Shown here piece by piece: positions 22,446 to 37,382 of a stretch of DNA of 64,000 nt. The notes beneath the pieces are model-generated. The model was not told where the DNA came from. It ran no database searches and was given only the letters and a program-made list of their open reading frames with translations. Each line of letters starts with the position of its first letter. Within the stretch, counting starts at the first letter, position 1. The translations under genes and the position numbers were made by a program. Source of the stretch: Zhengitettix transpicula (Eukaryota > Arthropoda > Insecta > Orthoptera > Tetrigidae); NCBI GenBank assembly GCA_037074705.1, contig CM073590.1:113170100-113234099 (forward strand). The letters run 5' to 3'.

Positions 22446-23070
22446 CATGAGTTTTAATTCACTAATTTAATAGTATTAAAATGAAAAATTTATTGGCTGA
22501 ATTATTAATTTTATTTATGCTTAATGTCAAATTAATATCTCTTTTATGGTGTTACTATTTTTTTCATAAAATTACAAAATAAAATTATCTCTGTACCTGA
22601 ATTCACTGTCCGTTGTATATGAGCTGATTAAAGGATTTTGCCCATCCCAAAGGGCGGGCTTGACGCCACGGGGGTTTCCTCAGGCCCTTAAGCTATCCTC
22701 TGTCAAATACGTAGCAAGCCACAAACCCAGCTTTTAAATTTCTAATTAATAAATATATAATAGGCACTCCATGGCTTATCTAATAAATTTTTATCCCAAG
22801 ATCATAATTTAATAATATAAGGTTTACTTTCAGTTGCTAAATCATGAAATATTTCACTGCGAATTATTATGTCCTGAACCTGCGTACGAAACAAAGCATT
22901 TCACAAACAATATCCTTTTTTCACATTGAAGAACAATATTATTAGTATAGAACCAACGTAATCATTTACTATTAGAGAACAATGACCTTCCCGTGTGTAA
23001 ATTAATAATGAAACATTGTGAAATTTCACACCCGTTAGCCTGTGTTACTGTCACACACGTAACCGCTTTT
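22446..23070. other. Intron, AT-rich, nothing recognised
   Basis: No coding signal. A GC-richer patch (22640-22700) contains CCCATCCCAAAGGGCGGG but no family is recognised. Confidence 0.35.
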
Positions 23071-23112
23071 CACCTGACGACTATGGGAGAGCACGTCGTC
23101 GAAACTTTGTGC
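23071..23112 (+). ncRNA. Hammerhead-like motif 2
   Basis: CAC (23071-23073) before CTGACGA (23074-23080) pairs with GTG after GAAACTTT (23101-23108). The hairpin between the cores is long and could instead form a GACGAC/GTCGTC helix, so this copy is imperfect. Confidence 0.35.
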
Positions 23113-23843
23113 ATTGATTAATTATTTAAATGTAAATTCTCACTAACTAGTAATCGAAACCTACATACTCAGGACTTGTACTCAATTTTCTTTCATTTCA
23201 CACTCATAATCAAAACAAAGCCATGTTAATCATTCTTGTAAACAGAACTAAAATACTATGTAACCTCAAGTTTCATCAAGGTAAATGTTGTCCGTAACAT
23301 TTTATTTCTAATTAAATTTTATTATTAAACACACAAACATTAGATTGGACAAAATCTTATACCATTCCGTTTCTCACCCTTTATCACCTAAATCCAAATT
23401 TTTTCCTCGTTCTCCCTTATTACAAAATATGACAGCACAAGATCGTCCAAGTTTTTGAAGTATATAAAATATCACTTAGATTTACTAATACAATCTCTTT
23501 CTTAATGCTGCTTGACAACTATAGCAAACATTGTTTAGTTTACAAAGTGTCTGATTCTATATCTTTATATTGAAGTTCGTTTTATCTTTTCTTTTAAGTT
23601 GGTCATCTTGTTTGTGCGGTCTGTCGTTATTGCTTTTCTTACGATTTTTAATCACCTGAAACATGGGTTACAGCTACGTTGTGGTATTGATTTTATAGCT
23701 TTATTTTGTGCTAGTTGGCGTCTTTTTTATATAATTAGTAAATATTTAACTCGATTCGAAACCCGAGAAAATTTTATTCATAGTCAATATTTTGGACAGA
23801 GTAGTCACGATCGTATCCATTTTTATTAAAAATATGTACCTCC

Positions 23844-23887
23844 TTCACCTGAAGAAGTGGCGGTGCAAGCCATCGAAACGTTGTGGA
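23844..23887 (+). ncRNA. Hammerhead-like motif 3
   Basis: Stem I TTCAC/GTGGA (23844-23848 / 23883-23887), core CTGAAGA (23849-23855), stem II GTGGC/GCCAT with one G-U pair, core GAAA (23875-23878), then CG and TT before the putative cut. It is preceded by CGAAACCCGAGAAAATTTTA (about 23756) and followed by CCCGGTTGG...CCAGAGAAAACTTCA (about 23901), relatives of the palindrome termini at 3549 and 48423. Confidence 0.5.
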
Positions 23888-24142
23888 AATTAAACGACGC
23901 TACCCGGTTGGAAAAACCAGAGAAAACTTCATCCAGCAGCTACACCGGGACAACCTACGTTCCTTAATAAACATAATAGATGCAATACGATGATTAGCAC
24001 AATAAATATAAAAGTTTACGTAAGTAAGCAGATTATGTCACGCTTTAAATAGGTCTAGTTTTAAAACCTAAATGAGTTTTTATGAATCTCTTGAGAACAG
24101 ACTGAACTTAAATGAATGAAAGCTTTCCCAGTGTAAATTACT

Positions 24143-24206
24143 AATAAATTTTTCATGGTTAAGCAACAGGTACAGATTTCTGGTGCTTAACCGTGAAAAA
24201 TTTATT
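24143..24206. repeat. Inverted repeat with 22-bp arms
   Basis: Arms AATAAATTTTTCATGGTTAA(GC) at 24143-24164 and the inverted copy at 24185-24206 differ at one position, with a 20-nt loop. No relation to the other foldbacks was seen; it could fold as a pre-miRNA-like hairpin or be a small MITE-like relic. Confidence 0.7.
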
Positions 24207-24209
24207 ATT

Positions 24210-26925
24210 TCTGAACATTAATCTAAATTTATTAGAATTTTTAATTACTATACTCTTTCCAAATGATTAAATAATACACGGTACTTTGGCTGATTTCGTT
24301 TGTTAGCAGCACTTGCCTTCTCATACACCATATGGAGATAACCGTTTTCCTCCGACCAATTGAGACTATACATTTTAGAAGTTTTTCATTGCAATATTAT
24401 TATTTTACAACGTAAAACGTGAGATACTGCAAAACGAAAGCCAGTACGATGTTCGTTCTAGAGAAATTAATAATTTAAATAAATATTTGTCAAATATATT
24501 TTCACAATGCCACCAGTGAAAAAGTCTACCAAGTGGATCAAACTGTCCCAAGAAAGAACATATACGACGATAATTTGTTCGTTGATATTTCTACAGAACG
24601 GCTCTCTTAATAATTAGTATGATATTGTATTATGTCAAAACATTGATATTTTGTAAAGGTTTTAAGCAAACTCAAAATGTGTCATTGCATTTATGTTCAA
24701 AGCACGTGTAGGTTTAGGTAAAAGACCGGCAGATGAAAGCGAAAAGACGGTGGAAAATCCGCAAAGCGGATTAGCGAAACCATTTACGGGCTCAGTATTG
24801 ATGTTAACCCCTAATTCACTTAGAAGCTGAAAAAGAGAGAGCTACTTTCATATTTAGCAGAGAGTATTTCAAGGAATACGTAAGGGAAAATATTCCCATG
24901 TGTATCCAGAGTTAGTTGATCGATGACCACCCTGCTGATGAGACACTTTTTCACCAAGAATACAAGAAATAATCCTTTAGGAAATTTTATCAAAGGCAGT
25001 TAAGATTGAAATATCAGGAAAAGTCAATTAAATTTATATATCGTAGATAGAGGAGTACACGAGGTCTCAGACAGAGACAGACAGAGAGACAGAGAGAGAA
25101 ACGGAGATCCAGCGAGTTCCAGAAAACCATTCACATTTGAAGGCTTCCTTGAGTTATAAAGTGCGTAGGGCCCCATAAACAAGGTCAGCGATTTCGTATA
25201 CTTTATCTATGTAGTTTCTTACATATCAATTACTCTACATACCATTTGATTCATACTGTTTTTTAAATGAATATATTCAGACATTAAAAACCTAAGAGAG
25301 AAATTGAGTTACATTTATTTCGAATTTGAATCAATTTTATTGTGTTTGTAATTTTTTATTAAATATATTTAAAATCAAATAGTACAATTAGTTTTATTAA
25401 CCCCCCCTTTTTTACTTAATTACGTTTTACGATTCCGGAGTTGTTACTCAATAGGAAATTCATATTTTCTGCCCATTTCGTTGCACAGATTAATTACAAA
25501 TTTCCATGCACTTAATTTTTCCGCTGTGTCTGTAACTTGTCGATGTAACTATGTAACAGCTACACATCCTGATTAAAAAATACCAGAAAAATCTCTGCAG
25601 AAAATAATATTTTTTGCTTTGCCTTAAATAGTTACTATAACTATACAAATACTGTACATCCTTTTAAGAAAACACAGAAGGGCGATTTTAGAAAATTTTT
25701 AGCAAACCTTATTTTCTGCTCTGACTGTAACAACGTGTTACTGTAACGATATAGCATCTATCCAGCTATATGTCCTGCTCAAAAACAGAAAGGCCTTTTT
25801 AGAAATATTTTAATAAAAATTATTTGTGTGATCTGTCTTAAAAACATATTACCTTTCTACATTACAGCTATACAACCTAAGAAAAATACATAAATGCTAA
25901 TTTACTAACTATATTAAAAACAGAAAGGTCTTTTCAGAACACGTTTAGTAAATATTGAAATTTTTCAATGAGATACTTTATCAGTTTTGCGTAATAATGT
26001 TCTGTCCTAATTATCTACGTTATCATTTTCACATATTTATAGTTATCTCACTGCCTTATTGTGTGATAATTTAGATTATTTGAATTTATTTGTTTTAAAA
26101 ACAACAGAATTTTTTTCAGAAAATCTACTCTGGTTGTATGCATTACAATTGCGAAGCATATCAAATTCTTCCTGCCGCGTGCATAAGAATTCTTTATACG
26201 GGAAGTATTTATTTTATCTTAGAACCTCAATATATAGCCTTTTTGCGTCGTTAATATAAAGCAAACAAGGACATTGGAGAGGCGTAATTTGATCGGCGCA
26301 CGCTGGGGCACATGAATCGGATTAGCTGTGCGGACTAGCGAGCTTCGTAATCCAGAAAGTAACGTAGTAAAGATTCAATTAAGACACGCCACTGAATTTG
26401 TCTAACATTGAATTATAGCTTTTTGCGTGCATCGAAATGTACTGTGCTTTTCACACAACACAAAGTCTTCAGAAAAAAATAAGTATGTATACAGTACGTG
26501 AGTGGACTATATGCAAAGCACGGTCATGCAATTGATTAAATTACTTATGTGTCTAAAACCACATTCTTCATTCAATGCACGTTGTAACACTTTTCAATGG
26601 AAGAGGAAACACATAATCAGCAATTAGCCATTAGCGCCGATCCATGAGTCACACGGAAATAATGATCAATTAGTGAGTAGACTCGTACGTGCGAAATGTT
26701 GACAATAATCTAAATCCATGTGGCTTCGACGAAACATTATAATTTCATAACACCAAGTGTGGGATGAATTGAATAAGAGTTTTCACACTTAACGGAATAT
26801 TGCTTTAATTTATCATACAATATCTATTATTTGACAGCAAATTATTTTAATTAAATGAAACCATATTATAGAATCTTGGAAACGTTATATGATTTTTTTT
26901 TTTGGTTTCTGCTTGGTTCTGCTAT
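24210..26925. other. Intron, non-coding
   Basis: AT-rich with an imperfect GACA/GA purine repeat at 25069-25101. No gene or repeat shared with the rest of the window was recognised; the plus frame 26059-26259 has no motif. Confidence 0.35.
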
Positions 26926-26930
26926 TTTTT

Positions 26931-27395
26931 TTAGGGTAACAGGCTACATGAGGGTAATGCACATAGTGGCAACACCTCTTTAATAGCATAGGAATGGATA
27001 TCTAAGGGGGGATGCGGAAGGTTAGAGGAAGGTAGTCAAGGATTAACAAGGGCCCCCGGGCTATGATTAAGGATCCTACCCGGCATTCGCTTAAAAGTGA
27101 TGCAGGGAAAACTCTAGAAAAATCTGCATCAGGTAGGTCGGGCATTTGGTACTTGTCCCACGCCCTTCCGATGGTGGGAGAGGGATAGAAACTTTCCCCT
27201 CGCCGTGCCTATTCCAATAGGAATAGCGGACAACTCTGCGACCCCGGAACATACATCTCTCAAAACAGGCCGAGGTGCCTCGGCATGTGGGAACTTAAGT
27301 TAAAAAACCAGAGAGATGTGAAGGCATCCAAAAGGTTGCCTCCGCCAGAGATCTCTGTGAAGGTTCACCTGCGAGAGGATTATCTCGCAGGCTTA
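26931..27395 (-). repeat. Family B element, copy 3 (internally deleted)
   Basis: Begins after a T-run with AGGGTAACAGGCTACATGAG and runs through GGGCATTTGGTACTTGTCCC to CCGAGGTGCCTCGGCATGTG and then GCCTCCGCCAGAGATCTCTG with CTGCGAGAGGATTATCTCGC near the end. It lacks segments present in other copies around 27190-27240 (the GGAGGCAGCTGGCC part and the TACCGTATGCCCAAGGT part). Confidence 0.85.
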
Positions 27396-27444
27396 CTTCA
27401 TCCTGCTATTTATTGTCTAACCGATTAGTTATATATATTCTTGT

Positions 27445-27707
27445 CCACAGCAAACTCTTCTCCCGCTGTCGGAAGGGCGTGGGACAAGTACCCAATGCCC
27501 GACCTACCTGATGCAGGTTTTTCTAGGGTTTTCCCTGCATTATTTTTAGGCGAATGCCGGGTAGGATCCTTAAACTATATCCCGGGCTCCTAGTTAACCT
27601 TTGGCTACCTTCCTCTACCCTTCCGCATCCCCCCTTTCAAATCCCGTCCTTTGCTATTAAAGGGGAGTTGCCACCATGTGGATTACCCTCATGTAGCCTG
27701 TTACCCT
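27445..27707 (+). repeat. Family B element, copy 4 (3' part)
   Basis: Opposite in orientation to copy 3. Contains the CCACAGCAAACTC...GTAGCCTGTTACCC half of the element and runs into (TA)n at 27709-27722. Confidence 0.85.
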
Positions 27708-27724
27708 AATATATATATATATTT

Positions 27725-27808
27725 TTTGAACTTAAGTTCCCACATGCCGAGGCACCTCGGCCTGTTTTGAGAGGTGTATGTTCCGGGGGCGCAGAGTTGT
27801 CTGCTATA
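27725..27808 (+). repeat. Family B element, copy 5 (5' fragment)
   Basis: Contains AACTTAAGTTCCCACATGCC through GGGCGCAGAGTTGTC. It is the inverse of 27231-27305 in copy 3 and shares copy 3's deletion of the TACCGTATGCCCAAGGT segment. It is followed by (TA)n at 27807-27831. Confidence 0.85.
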
Positions 27809-27831
27809 TATATATATATATATATTCTTGT

Positions 27832-29972
<2,141 letters not shown>

Positions 29973-31525
29973 CAGGTCAGACAGTTACACCTGGCGACGC
30001 CAATCATATTGCCTCAGTGTACCTGACTGTCTTTCTTTGTTAAGTTGTCCTTAGATCGTACACTGGTCTTTGACCATACCTAAAATTTCCTTGCGGCTTC
30101 CGGATTTACCCCTAATCCGAACAGTACTGTAAAGAGTCCGTTGTCTCCAGCCTCTAGCAAGCCCCGGGCTTTCGTTAATTTAAATGAAGTACGTATATAA
30201 TTAATGAATAACTATGTGATAAGTGGAAAGCACTATAATGCATTTAACATGTTATATAGAGTAGGAACGGAAGGACTAGTTCAATGTTCTGCACGTTCTG
30301 CTAACCTAAATGATTTTTATCCGCTGACGTCCCTTCAGCAACATGTCTTGGACGCTGTAGAAACCATTCGACTCCACCTGGGGGGCGAGTAATACATTCG
30401 ATCTTTTTTATTGTTTTGGTGCAATTAACCGTGCCAATAGTATTGTAATCACCATGTAAAATTTATAACGAATGCCTTGTTTTAAATCGTTAGCCAAAAT
30501 ATTGAATACTGATCAGCTCCTGCAGTAACATAAGAAACCAACTCATCCGCGCACTTTGATTGTATTAATAAGTGTCTCAGTGCTATAGACAACAATATTT
30601 CTTAAGAATAAATGGTTAATTACCCTAAAATAACAAGAGCAGTAGATTATTATACAAGTATATATTTAACATTTTGTCACTTTTAATACCAGTTAGTAAG
30701 AACTTGCTACTACCATATGTACTTCCAAAGTTTGATTGCCATTTTTGCGCTCAAGGAACACTTTACTGTATCCACTGAAGTAATTGGAAATTGAAGACTG
30801 ATGGTATGTATTCCACTTTCAATTACATTTAAAAGGGAGTTGGTTCACCGACGGAGAGCTGCTCCGCCACGTGTCGTGACAGAATATCCATCTCTGACTT
30901 CCATACAGCGCCATTCACGTCCCCTCTAGGATATTGATAGCGAGGTTTCTCCCAGCCCCGGCCTAAAAATCCTTTCCCAATGCTCTTTCCCCCTCGGGTT
31001 ATATATTTTTATCCAATAATACGAAATACCTTTAACCGAGTCAGCGCGTCAATGCAACCTTCAAAATTCATTCAGTCGTTGCTGGTTATCCATAAGTTCA
31101 TTTTCATGAAAATCTAATCTTTGAAATGGTTAAAATAAATAATACGTAGATGGATTTTATTCGCGATATAATTTTCTTCAGAACAAAATATGATCTGTGG
31201 CAACAAACATGCATGGATGGAAAGAGTCACACAGGGAAGCAATAATAGAGAGGTCTAACAACGTCAGGGAGTGAAAAAAACGGAATTATTAACAAGTCGC
31301 TTATTCGACAAACCGGAATTTACCAGGTAGCCCGAAACTTTCGAAACATACTCTGACATATCATCGTTATTCACAACAAAGCATGCAACATGAGTAAAAT
31401 TTCGAACACAATCACTCTTACGATTAAAAATCTCTAGAATATAAATTGTTGTGACATTTTTACAGCACTACAAATATTTCAGATGAAAATAAGATTAAAT
31501 AAACAATTGAGCTCATATTAAAGAT
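29973..31525. other. Intron, non-coding
   Basis: No recognised gene; the plus frame 30204-30392 lacks a motif. The patch 30840-31000 is somewhat GC-richer. Confidence 0.35.
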
Positions 31526-31738
31526 AGTTTATTAATTAATTAAACCCAAAAATCTGTTCTTCCACAATTTTCTACTACAAATAAAATCTTAATTCCTATT
31601 TATTCTAATTTCATATATATATATATATATATATATAAATGCGTACATTCAAAACTGTAAATTACGTGCTTGCCTGAAGAAGTCCCAAAAATCTTGACGA
31701 AACGTCGTATGAACCGATTTTTTTGGTTTAATTAATCT
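31526..31738. repeat. Foldback flanking a hammerhead-like motif and (AT)n
   Basis: An ATTAATTAAACCCAAAAATC segment at about 31533 is inverted at about 31717-31735 (GATTTTTTTGGTTTAATTAA). Between them are the (AT)n at 31613-31637 and hammerhead-like motif 4. Confidence 0.6.
31671..31709 (+). ncRNA. Hammerhead-like motif 4
   Basis: CTGAAGA (31674-31680), stem II GTC/GAC, GAAA (31699-31702), CG, TC, then GTA pairing weakly with the TGC upstream. The preceding ATGCGTACATTCAAAACTG is shared with motif 5 at 35568-35584. Confidence 0.4.
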
Positions 31739-34451
31739 CCAGTTCCTTCAAAGAAACCCACTCAACGCAACTTTCTGATTTTTGAAAAGTTTTAAAAGAA
31801 ATATCGGTTCTGCCCTCTTGCAGAGAAAAAAGATTGGTGAGTCTGAAACGAAAGGCAGAGAGAAGCGAAATATTAACATCGACTCCAATAAAAAAATAGT
31901 TGACTGAACAGAGAGTGTAAGAAAATCAAAAAGAAAAACAGATAAGGAAAGAAATAAAATTTTTGAAAAACAAACCGAAGATGACCGTCAAGAAGAATAA
32001 AAATGTTTCATTATGAAAATTCTACACCAAGCACTTCTAAAAATAAAGTAGATGAGGAATGCATAATATTCAGGAAAAATAATGAAGAAAACTGGATACA
32101 AAGTAAAAATTGTGAAGGTTGGGCACATGAACTCTGTGCGGGCATTGACGACTTCTTTTTTTTTATTTTTGTGATCTTTGTAAGGTAAATAAATGATAGT
32201 GTAAATGACTTGTAAAACATTATAAAATTATACGAGTATTAAACAACACGAAAATATTTTTTAAATTTAAAAACCTAATAATTTTGACGTGGCCCATACT
32301 ACCCGACTAATTTTGAAATATTCCTCATGTAAGGTTAACACTGCATGCATTGTATGTGATGTTCGCTTCATTAATTGTTAAATATATTTTTAGTACTTAA
32401 AGAAATGTAGTTGAACAACGATTTTAATTGCTCATAACCGAATTTAACCACACATATTTTTTTTTAATTTCATTTTCTCTTAAGTCACCCGTACTACCCG
32501 CCGTTCCGCTAAACAATTTAGCCAATGTGAAAAAAAATTATTTTAATTAATTTATTATTTATTTATCAAAAAATATGTGGCGAAGTTAACGTAGTGTATT
32601 TGTTTAACATTGAACTCTTTTTTAAGGATTCGTTATTAGATGATCTATTTTGAACCTCTGACCTCCTCCATTTTCTGTTATGCAATTCTGAATATTGCTG
32701 TCACATAATACTAAAAAGCAGAGATCGAGTACCTCGGTTGGAAAGAAATTAGTTCTTAACATAATTAACATGGGATTGGAAGTCTTTGATTACACAATCT
32801 CTATCTAAAGACCATTCTGTTGCATTAAAAATCTCTTAAGGACACGATGAAAGTAATAGGAAACTGTATTAGTCCTGTGCATTTTCAATAGCAAACAAAC
32901 AGTGAGACAAACTCTATTCCATAGTTTCCTATATCTTACAGTCTGTGATTCCTCCATAATGGATTCCTTATTTTGACCTCCTATTAACAATATTTTTCAA
33001 TTTTTTGCCAATATATGTGAACAGATAAGGATGCGTTGACCTTTTATTTAATTTAAGTACTTATTTTAAGAATATAAATTCTCTGTATTTACACTTTTTT
33101 TAGTGGACCCAATATAATTTAGCGGAAAGTTTTGACAAAGGAATTTTATGTACAATATTTTCGTTTTCACTAATATAAATTTTGTTCTTTATATTTGTCA
33201 GTAGGTTTTTCATGTAGCTTAATGTAATTTTAGTCATAGAAATAATATTTATGTTATTAATTCAATTATACTAAGATTCTTAAAAGGATATTATAATTTA
33301 AAAAGTAGATATTATAGTAAGCTATGATGTGTTTTCTCTACAAATGAATACTCCAATATAATTAGAATTAAATTTAATTAATCTGAACCGATATACTACG
33401 AAAGCGTTTATTTTAATTCAAAGTAAAGCGATAGGCTGATAACTAGTAGGACTTAAAATGATACTAGATTAAATATATGATAATATTTATGAAATTAAGT
33501 TGTTTAAGCAGACTTCTGACTTACCAACGGGAGGATGTTAAATGCGTTAGGCTTTATCAGAATCATATTTTAAATTAAGCACTGCTAAACCGAATCTAAT
33601 GTTTAAACATACATTTAACATTAAACTTTTTTCACGAGGCAATTAGTTTAATTGTAATATAATCCTGAAAATGGCATAATTCTTACCTTTCATCACTACG
33701 ATTTCATCCAATTTACCTAATAATTGCCATGATTTATTGTTCAGTAGCCAAAGCTATATTGTTGTCTAAAATATTTTATTATAACAACAATCTAAAATAT
33801 GTCATTAATATCCTCAAGGCTAACTTTCATCCTTATTAGTTTATTAACATAAGACTTGATCATATTCATTGGTCAAAAATAAAAAATCGGTCCCTCAAGA
33901 AAATAATATCTTCATTTCATTGTTATTTCATGTCTTAGTTTTACTGATACGAAATTGGTTATGTTATTTAAAGAACATAATGTTTCTACCAATCTAAATA
34001 TTCGTTATCTAAATTTATAAAAGGCCATAAAGGTTCTCTTATCTTTAATTATCATAATGTAGTTTACATAATGAAATAAAATTCGCCAAACAAAACGGTC
34101 TTTGATAACAACTGATAACGAACACTACGCGAATTTAAAATTTCCACTGCCCTGCCACCAAAAATTGTTTAGAATTTGATCAGTATGTTTAATTTTTATA
34201 ACACAACACTCTTGTACCAGGAACCCAAATACCAAAAACGAATGTTAGGATATGTTACACATTAAACAGGTATTTTAATACTAATAATATAATATATACA
34301 ATAATACAATTGTATAATGTACACAATAATACAAAAAACTCTACAATATCTATGGATTTATTGTAGATAAGCATTTACATGTTCCATTTTTCTTTTTTTC
34401 AGTTTGGATTAAAAATTGGTTGTCTAAGTTTTAGTATCTATAGGAATCATC
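31739..34451. other. Intron, AT-rich, nothing recognised
   Basis: Short frames at 32003-32188 (plus) and 32805-32990 (minus) show no domain. No repeat shared with other parts was noted. Confidence 0.35.
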
Positions 34452-34486
34452 GGTTGATAAAGATCTACATTAAGGTCGAAATGTTA
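34452..34486 (+). ncRNA. Hammerhead-like motif, decayed
   Basis: TTGATAA-AGATC-loop-GGTC-GAAATG matches the family with changes in both core boxes. Probably an inactive relic. Confidence 0.25.
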
Positions 34487-34625
34487 AAAAATTTTCAATC
34501 ATTTATAGTTAAATTTAAATTTAATATTATCTTAAAATTGTAACAATAAATAAACGTAAATACGGCCGATTCGTTATAAATAAGTTATATTATTTAACTA
34601 AGCCGGTCAATAATTGCAATATTAT

Positions 34626-34660
34626 GGCGTTTCGTCCACTATTTTTGGGATTTAGTCACA
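34626..34660 (-). ncRNA. Hammerhead-like motif, decayed, minus strand
   Basis: On the minus strand the sequence reads GTGACTAAATCCC...GTGGACGAAACGCC: the CTGANGA box has two substitutions, while the GGAC-GAAAC half is intact. It lies just outside the (TA)n end of family D copy 2 and points away from motif 5. Confidence 0.35.
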
Positions 34661-34695
34661 GATTGCGTTTTTAAATTTGGACAACTAATTTTAAC

Positions 34696-34698
<3 letters not shown>

Positions 34699-34741
<43 letters not shown>
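34699..34741. repeat. (TA)n microsatellite at the end of family D copy 2
   Basis: A pure TA run of about 43 bp directly before the TTGTAATGCCAATTAATTA end of the family D element. Confidence 0.9.
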
Positions 34742-34744
<3 letters not shown>

Positions 34745-35570
34745 AATGCCAATTAATTATGCCATTAATTGTTTTTAAATAATTTGAATTGTTAGCGAAC
34801 AGTTTGTATTATAGCGAGAGCGACAATGAATGGCGAGCTCTGTTCCTATTATTGAGGGTGCGGAAAGGCGATTACGCGCGCAAAAGCATAGTCAGTTGGC
34901 AGTCAGCAACGAGGAGCGAAATAGAGAAGTCGACGTCTAAGATCAGCCACGAGAGGATAGACATTTTAAAAAAATCTTTACTGAGCTACTTTGCAGTTTC
35001 AATCCAAATCGATAAGTAAATCAGTAAAAGAATATAAAAATTCTGCAACTCGTAAGATTTCTGTGATCAAGCAGTCATCAGATAGCTGACCAATTTGGAG
35101 AGGATCATCCGAGTTCCTGGGAGCCTAGAAATTCCATTTCAACTTCATAAGTGTAGACTCTGTGAGAAAGATTTAGAATCTGTGTAAAAATTTTGCAATA
35201 GTGTAGTTTTGAAGCGCTAAGAGAATGCTGGTACCAGCCGAACAATGCGTAAGTAACATAATTTTGATAAAAATCTGTAAACGCTAACTAAAAGGGTAAT
35301 TTCAGATTTCGTTTGTTTTTCTTGTAGTTTTTCTTTCATTTATCACCATATTACTTTGAAGTAAATTTTTAAACTGTATTGTTAATAAGATCATTCAATA
35401 ATTTTCACTGTAAATCATCAAACCCAGTAAAGGCCCTGAGGGAACAATCTCAAATTATCTTTTATTCTTTGAAAGCCACTAAAGGAAATAAATTATTTTG
35501 TTTGTTAATTTTTTATCTTTTTCATTTAAATAACCTCACTTTGTTATTTATTAATATATATACATATATG
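34741..35570 (-). repeat. Family D element, copy 2 (inverted relative to copies 1 and 3)
   Basis: Aligns over its length to the reverse complement of 50640-51515. Shared landmarks are TTGTAATGCCAATTAATTA, a TTAATTGTTTTTAAATAATT segment, the GAGCGACAATGAATGGCGAG segment, GCGTAAGTAACATAATTTTG, and a ATCATCAAACCCAGTAAAGG segment near 35417. No domain is recognised in the plus frame 34789-35019. Hammerhead-like motifs lie just outside both ends, on opposite strands. Confidence 0.7.
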
Positions 35571-35589
35571 CATAATTCAAAACTGGGTA

Positions 35590-35630
35590 TTACCTGACGA
35601 AGTCCAAAAATAATGGACGAAACGTCGTAA
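35590..35630 (+). ncRNA. Hammerhead-like motif 5
   Basis: Stem I TTAC/GTAA (35590-35593 / 35627-35630), core CTGACGA (35594-35600), stem II GTCC/GGAC with a 9-nt loop, core GAAA (35619-35622), CG, then TC before the putative cut. One extra A sits between the first core box and stem II, as in motif 4. Confidence 0.5.
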
Positions 35631-36786
35631 ATATTGTTATTATTTTTTGTTATCGTTAAAAAATACATGTTTTGTTGGACAAATTGTTCGTTTTTCTGTT
35701 TATTTATGAAATACTTCAGTATGGGCTGTAACCATGGTAGGTGTATTCTTATTACCTGAGTACAATTAAAGTAAAGTTATGTAGTAGTAAAGAAAGAGTG
35801 TGAGGAAGCTTGTAAACCTCTGCATTACGTAATGGCAGATTCATGTCATAAGCAGAGAATGTAGAGGATTTAATATTAATGAATGGACTGAGTGATCCTT
35901 AAACCAAAACATAATGGAGCACAGAGCAGGGCATCAATGGCTTGCAATACGTCAGCAGCAAACAAAATTTCGTCAGGTGCAACTGAAATCTACTCATTAT
36001 GTCATATAAAATAAAATAGCCGAAATTATTGTTATGATTTCCGTAAAGATAATTTTCTTTTCTTTATCGAGTAACAAAATCTGTTTCTTTCGCGTACTTG
36101 TACAGTAATCAAGTTAGAAGCATGTGTTGGCGTGATGAAGTATGACACCAGAGCTGGTAACGGGAGACTAGTGGTGGTGAGAAACAGAGCTCCAACTATA
36201 TTAAATTAGACGGTGAAATGTTGCAGTTAGAGTATGCGCGTCACAAATTGGGAGGAACGAGAATGTATGGCTCGCGGGCGTCCCATGCCGACGGGATTAC
36301 CCTGATTTGTGGCGTGGTCGATAAAAATTAGTTGGACCTCCTGTGACACGAAAACAGCTCAGACCATGGTACGGGCTATATGTCGTCTTCAGTTATCAGA
36401 TTAAATATTGCTGCACGCTTCCGTGACTAAATGCAATCTCTACCAATCACAATATAAAACCCGACAATCATTCATTAATATTGGGACTGTTTCGTTTCCC
36501 TTGTCAAAATAAGCGGTGTCAAAATAAGCGGTTTCGACCAACTTTTGGTTTGTTTCCTGTAGCAACGAAACTGTTGAAATGTTAATTCATATAAAATATT
36601 GTCCACGCAATCGAAAAATATTTCTGCTACTATATTTTTGTACCATTAGTATAAATACGTGGCTAATGAAATATTTACAACGCAGAGTTTACGAAAACTA
36701 TATTAACGGAATATTTAGTTATATTACGATCGTTTTCTTTCTTATTCAATAAATTAAAAAGTAAATTAAAAAACGTAATGAAACTA
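35631..36786. other. Intron, non-coding, nothing recognised
   Basis: A moderately GC-richer patch (36120-36420) has no open frame or repeat match in the window. A short tandem AAAATAAGCGGTNTC duplication is visible at about 36507-36533. Confidence 0.35.
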
Positions 36787-37382
36787 TCTATATAATAAAA
36801 AAGGATGTATATTTGTATGTATGTATGTATGTATGTATGTATTTACGTTGTTCTTTATACAAATTTTATCGCGTGGACAGAATGCAACAAAAATTGGTAT
36901 ACGTATTCTGCCAAAATCGAGAACCGGTACTGTGGGGGTGAGAAACCCTTAGCATACATGTGGTAAGAATTATAATTAAAAACCGTGATCATTAAATGTT
37001 AAATTACTGCGCGCCAAGAGACAATGACGTTACGCGAGAGAAAGACGTTACTACGCAACGAACAAAGGAAATATTTCCTTTATTAGGAATGAAATAAAGC
37101 AAAAATATTTTCTTTTAGACAGCAATACTCCATCGAATGGTAATAAAGAAGAATACGAATCACTTTACCATCCTTGCGGAAAATGTAAGTTAATTTTCGC
37201 GCTATATTAGTTGTGAGTCTAGCTAACAATTTCATCAATGTAATATTTCGTAATGTATGAAGACTGAGTGACAATTGACAATTATATCCTGAAATACTCA
37301 AGGAATATGTTTAAGTATTCAATTAAATACTTTTTCGAGTTTATATAAATAAGTACACGAGAAACGCCGGGCACGCAGCTAG
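36787..37382 (+). mobile_element. Helitron-like non-autonomous element, copy 1
   Basis: Starts TCTATATAATAAAA and ends GCCGGGCACGCAGCTAG, with A before and T after, matching the Helitron rule of TC...CTRR insertion between A and T without target duplication. A (GTAT)n tract (36815-36843) follows the 5' end. No Rep/helicase coding, so it would be mobilised in trans. The 3' hairpin is not well formed in this copy. The minus frame 37083-37301 is not recognised. Confidence 0.55.

Noticed and set aside
25069..25101. Purine-rich GACA/GA tract as a regulatory element
   Set aside because: A simple-sequence repeat with no supporting neighbours.
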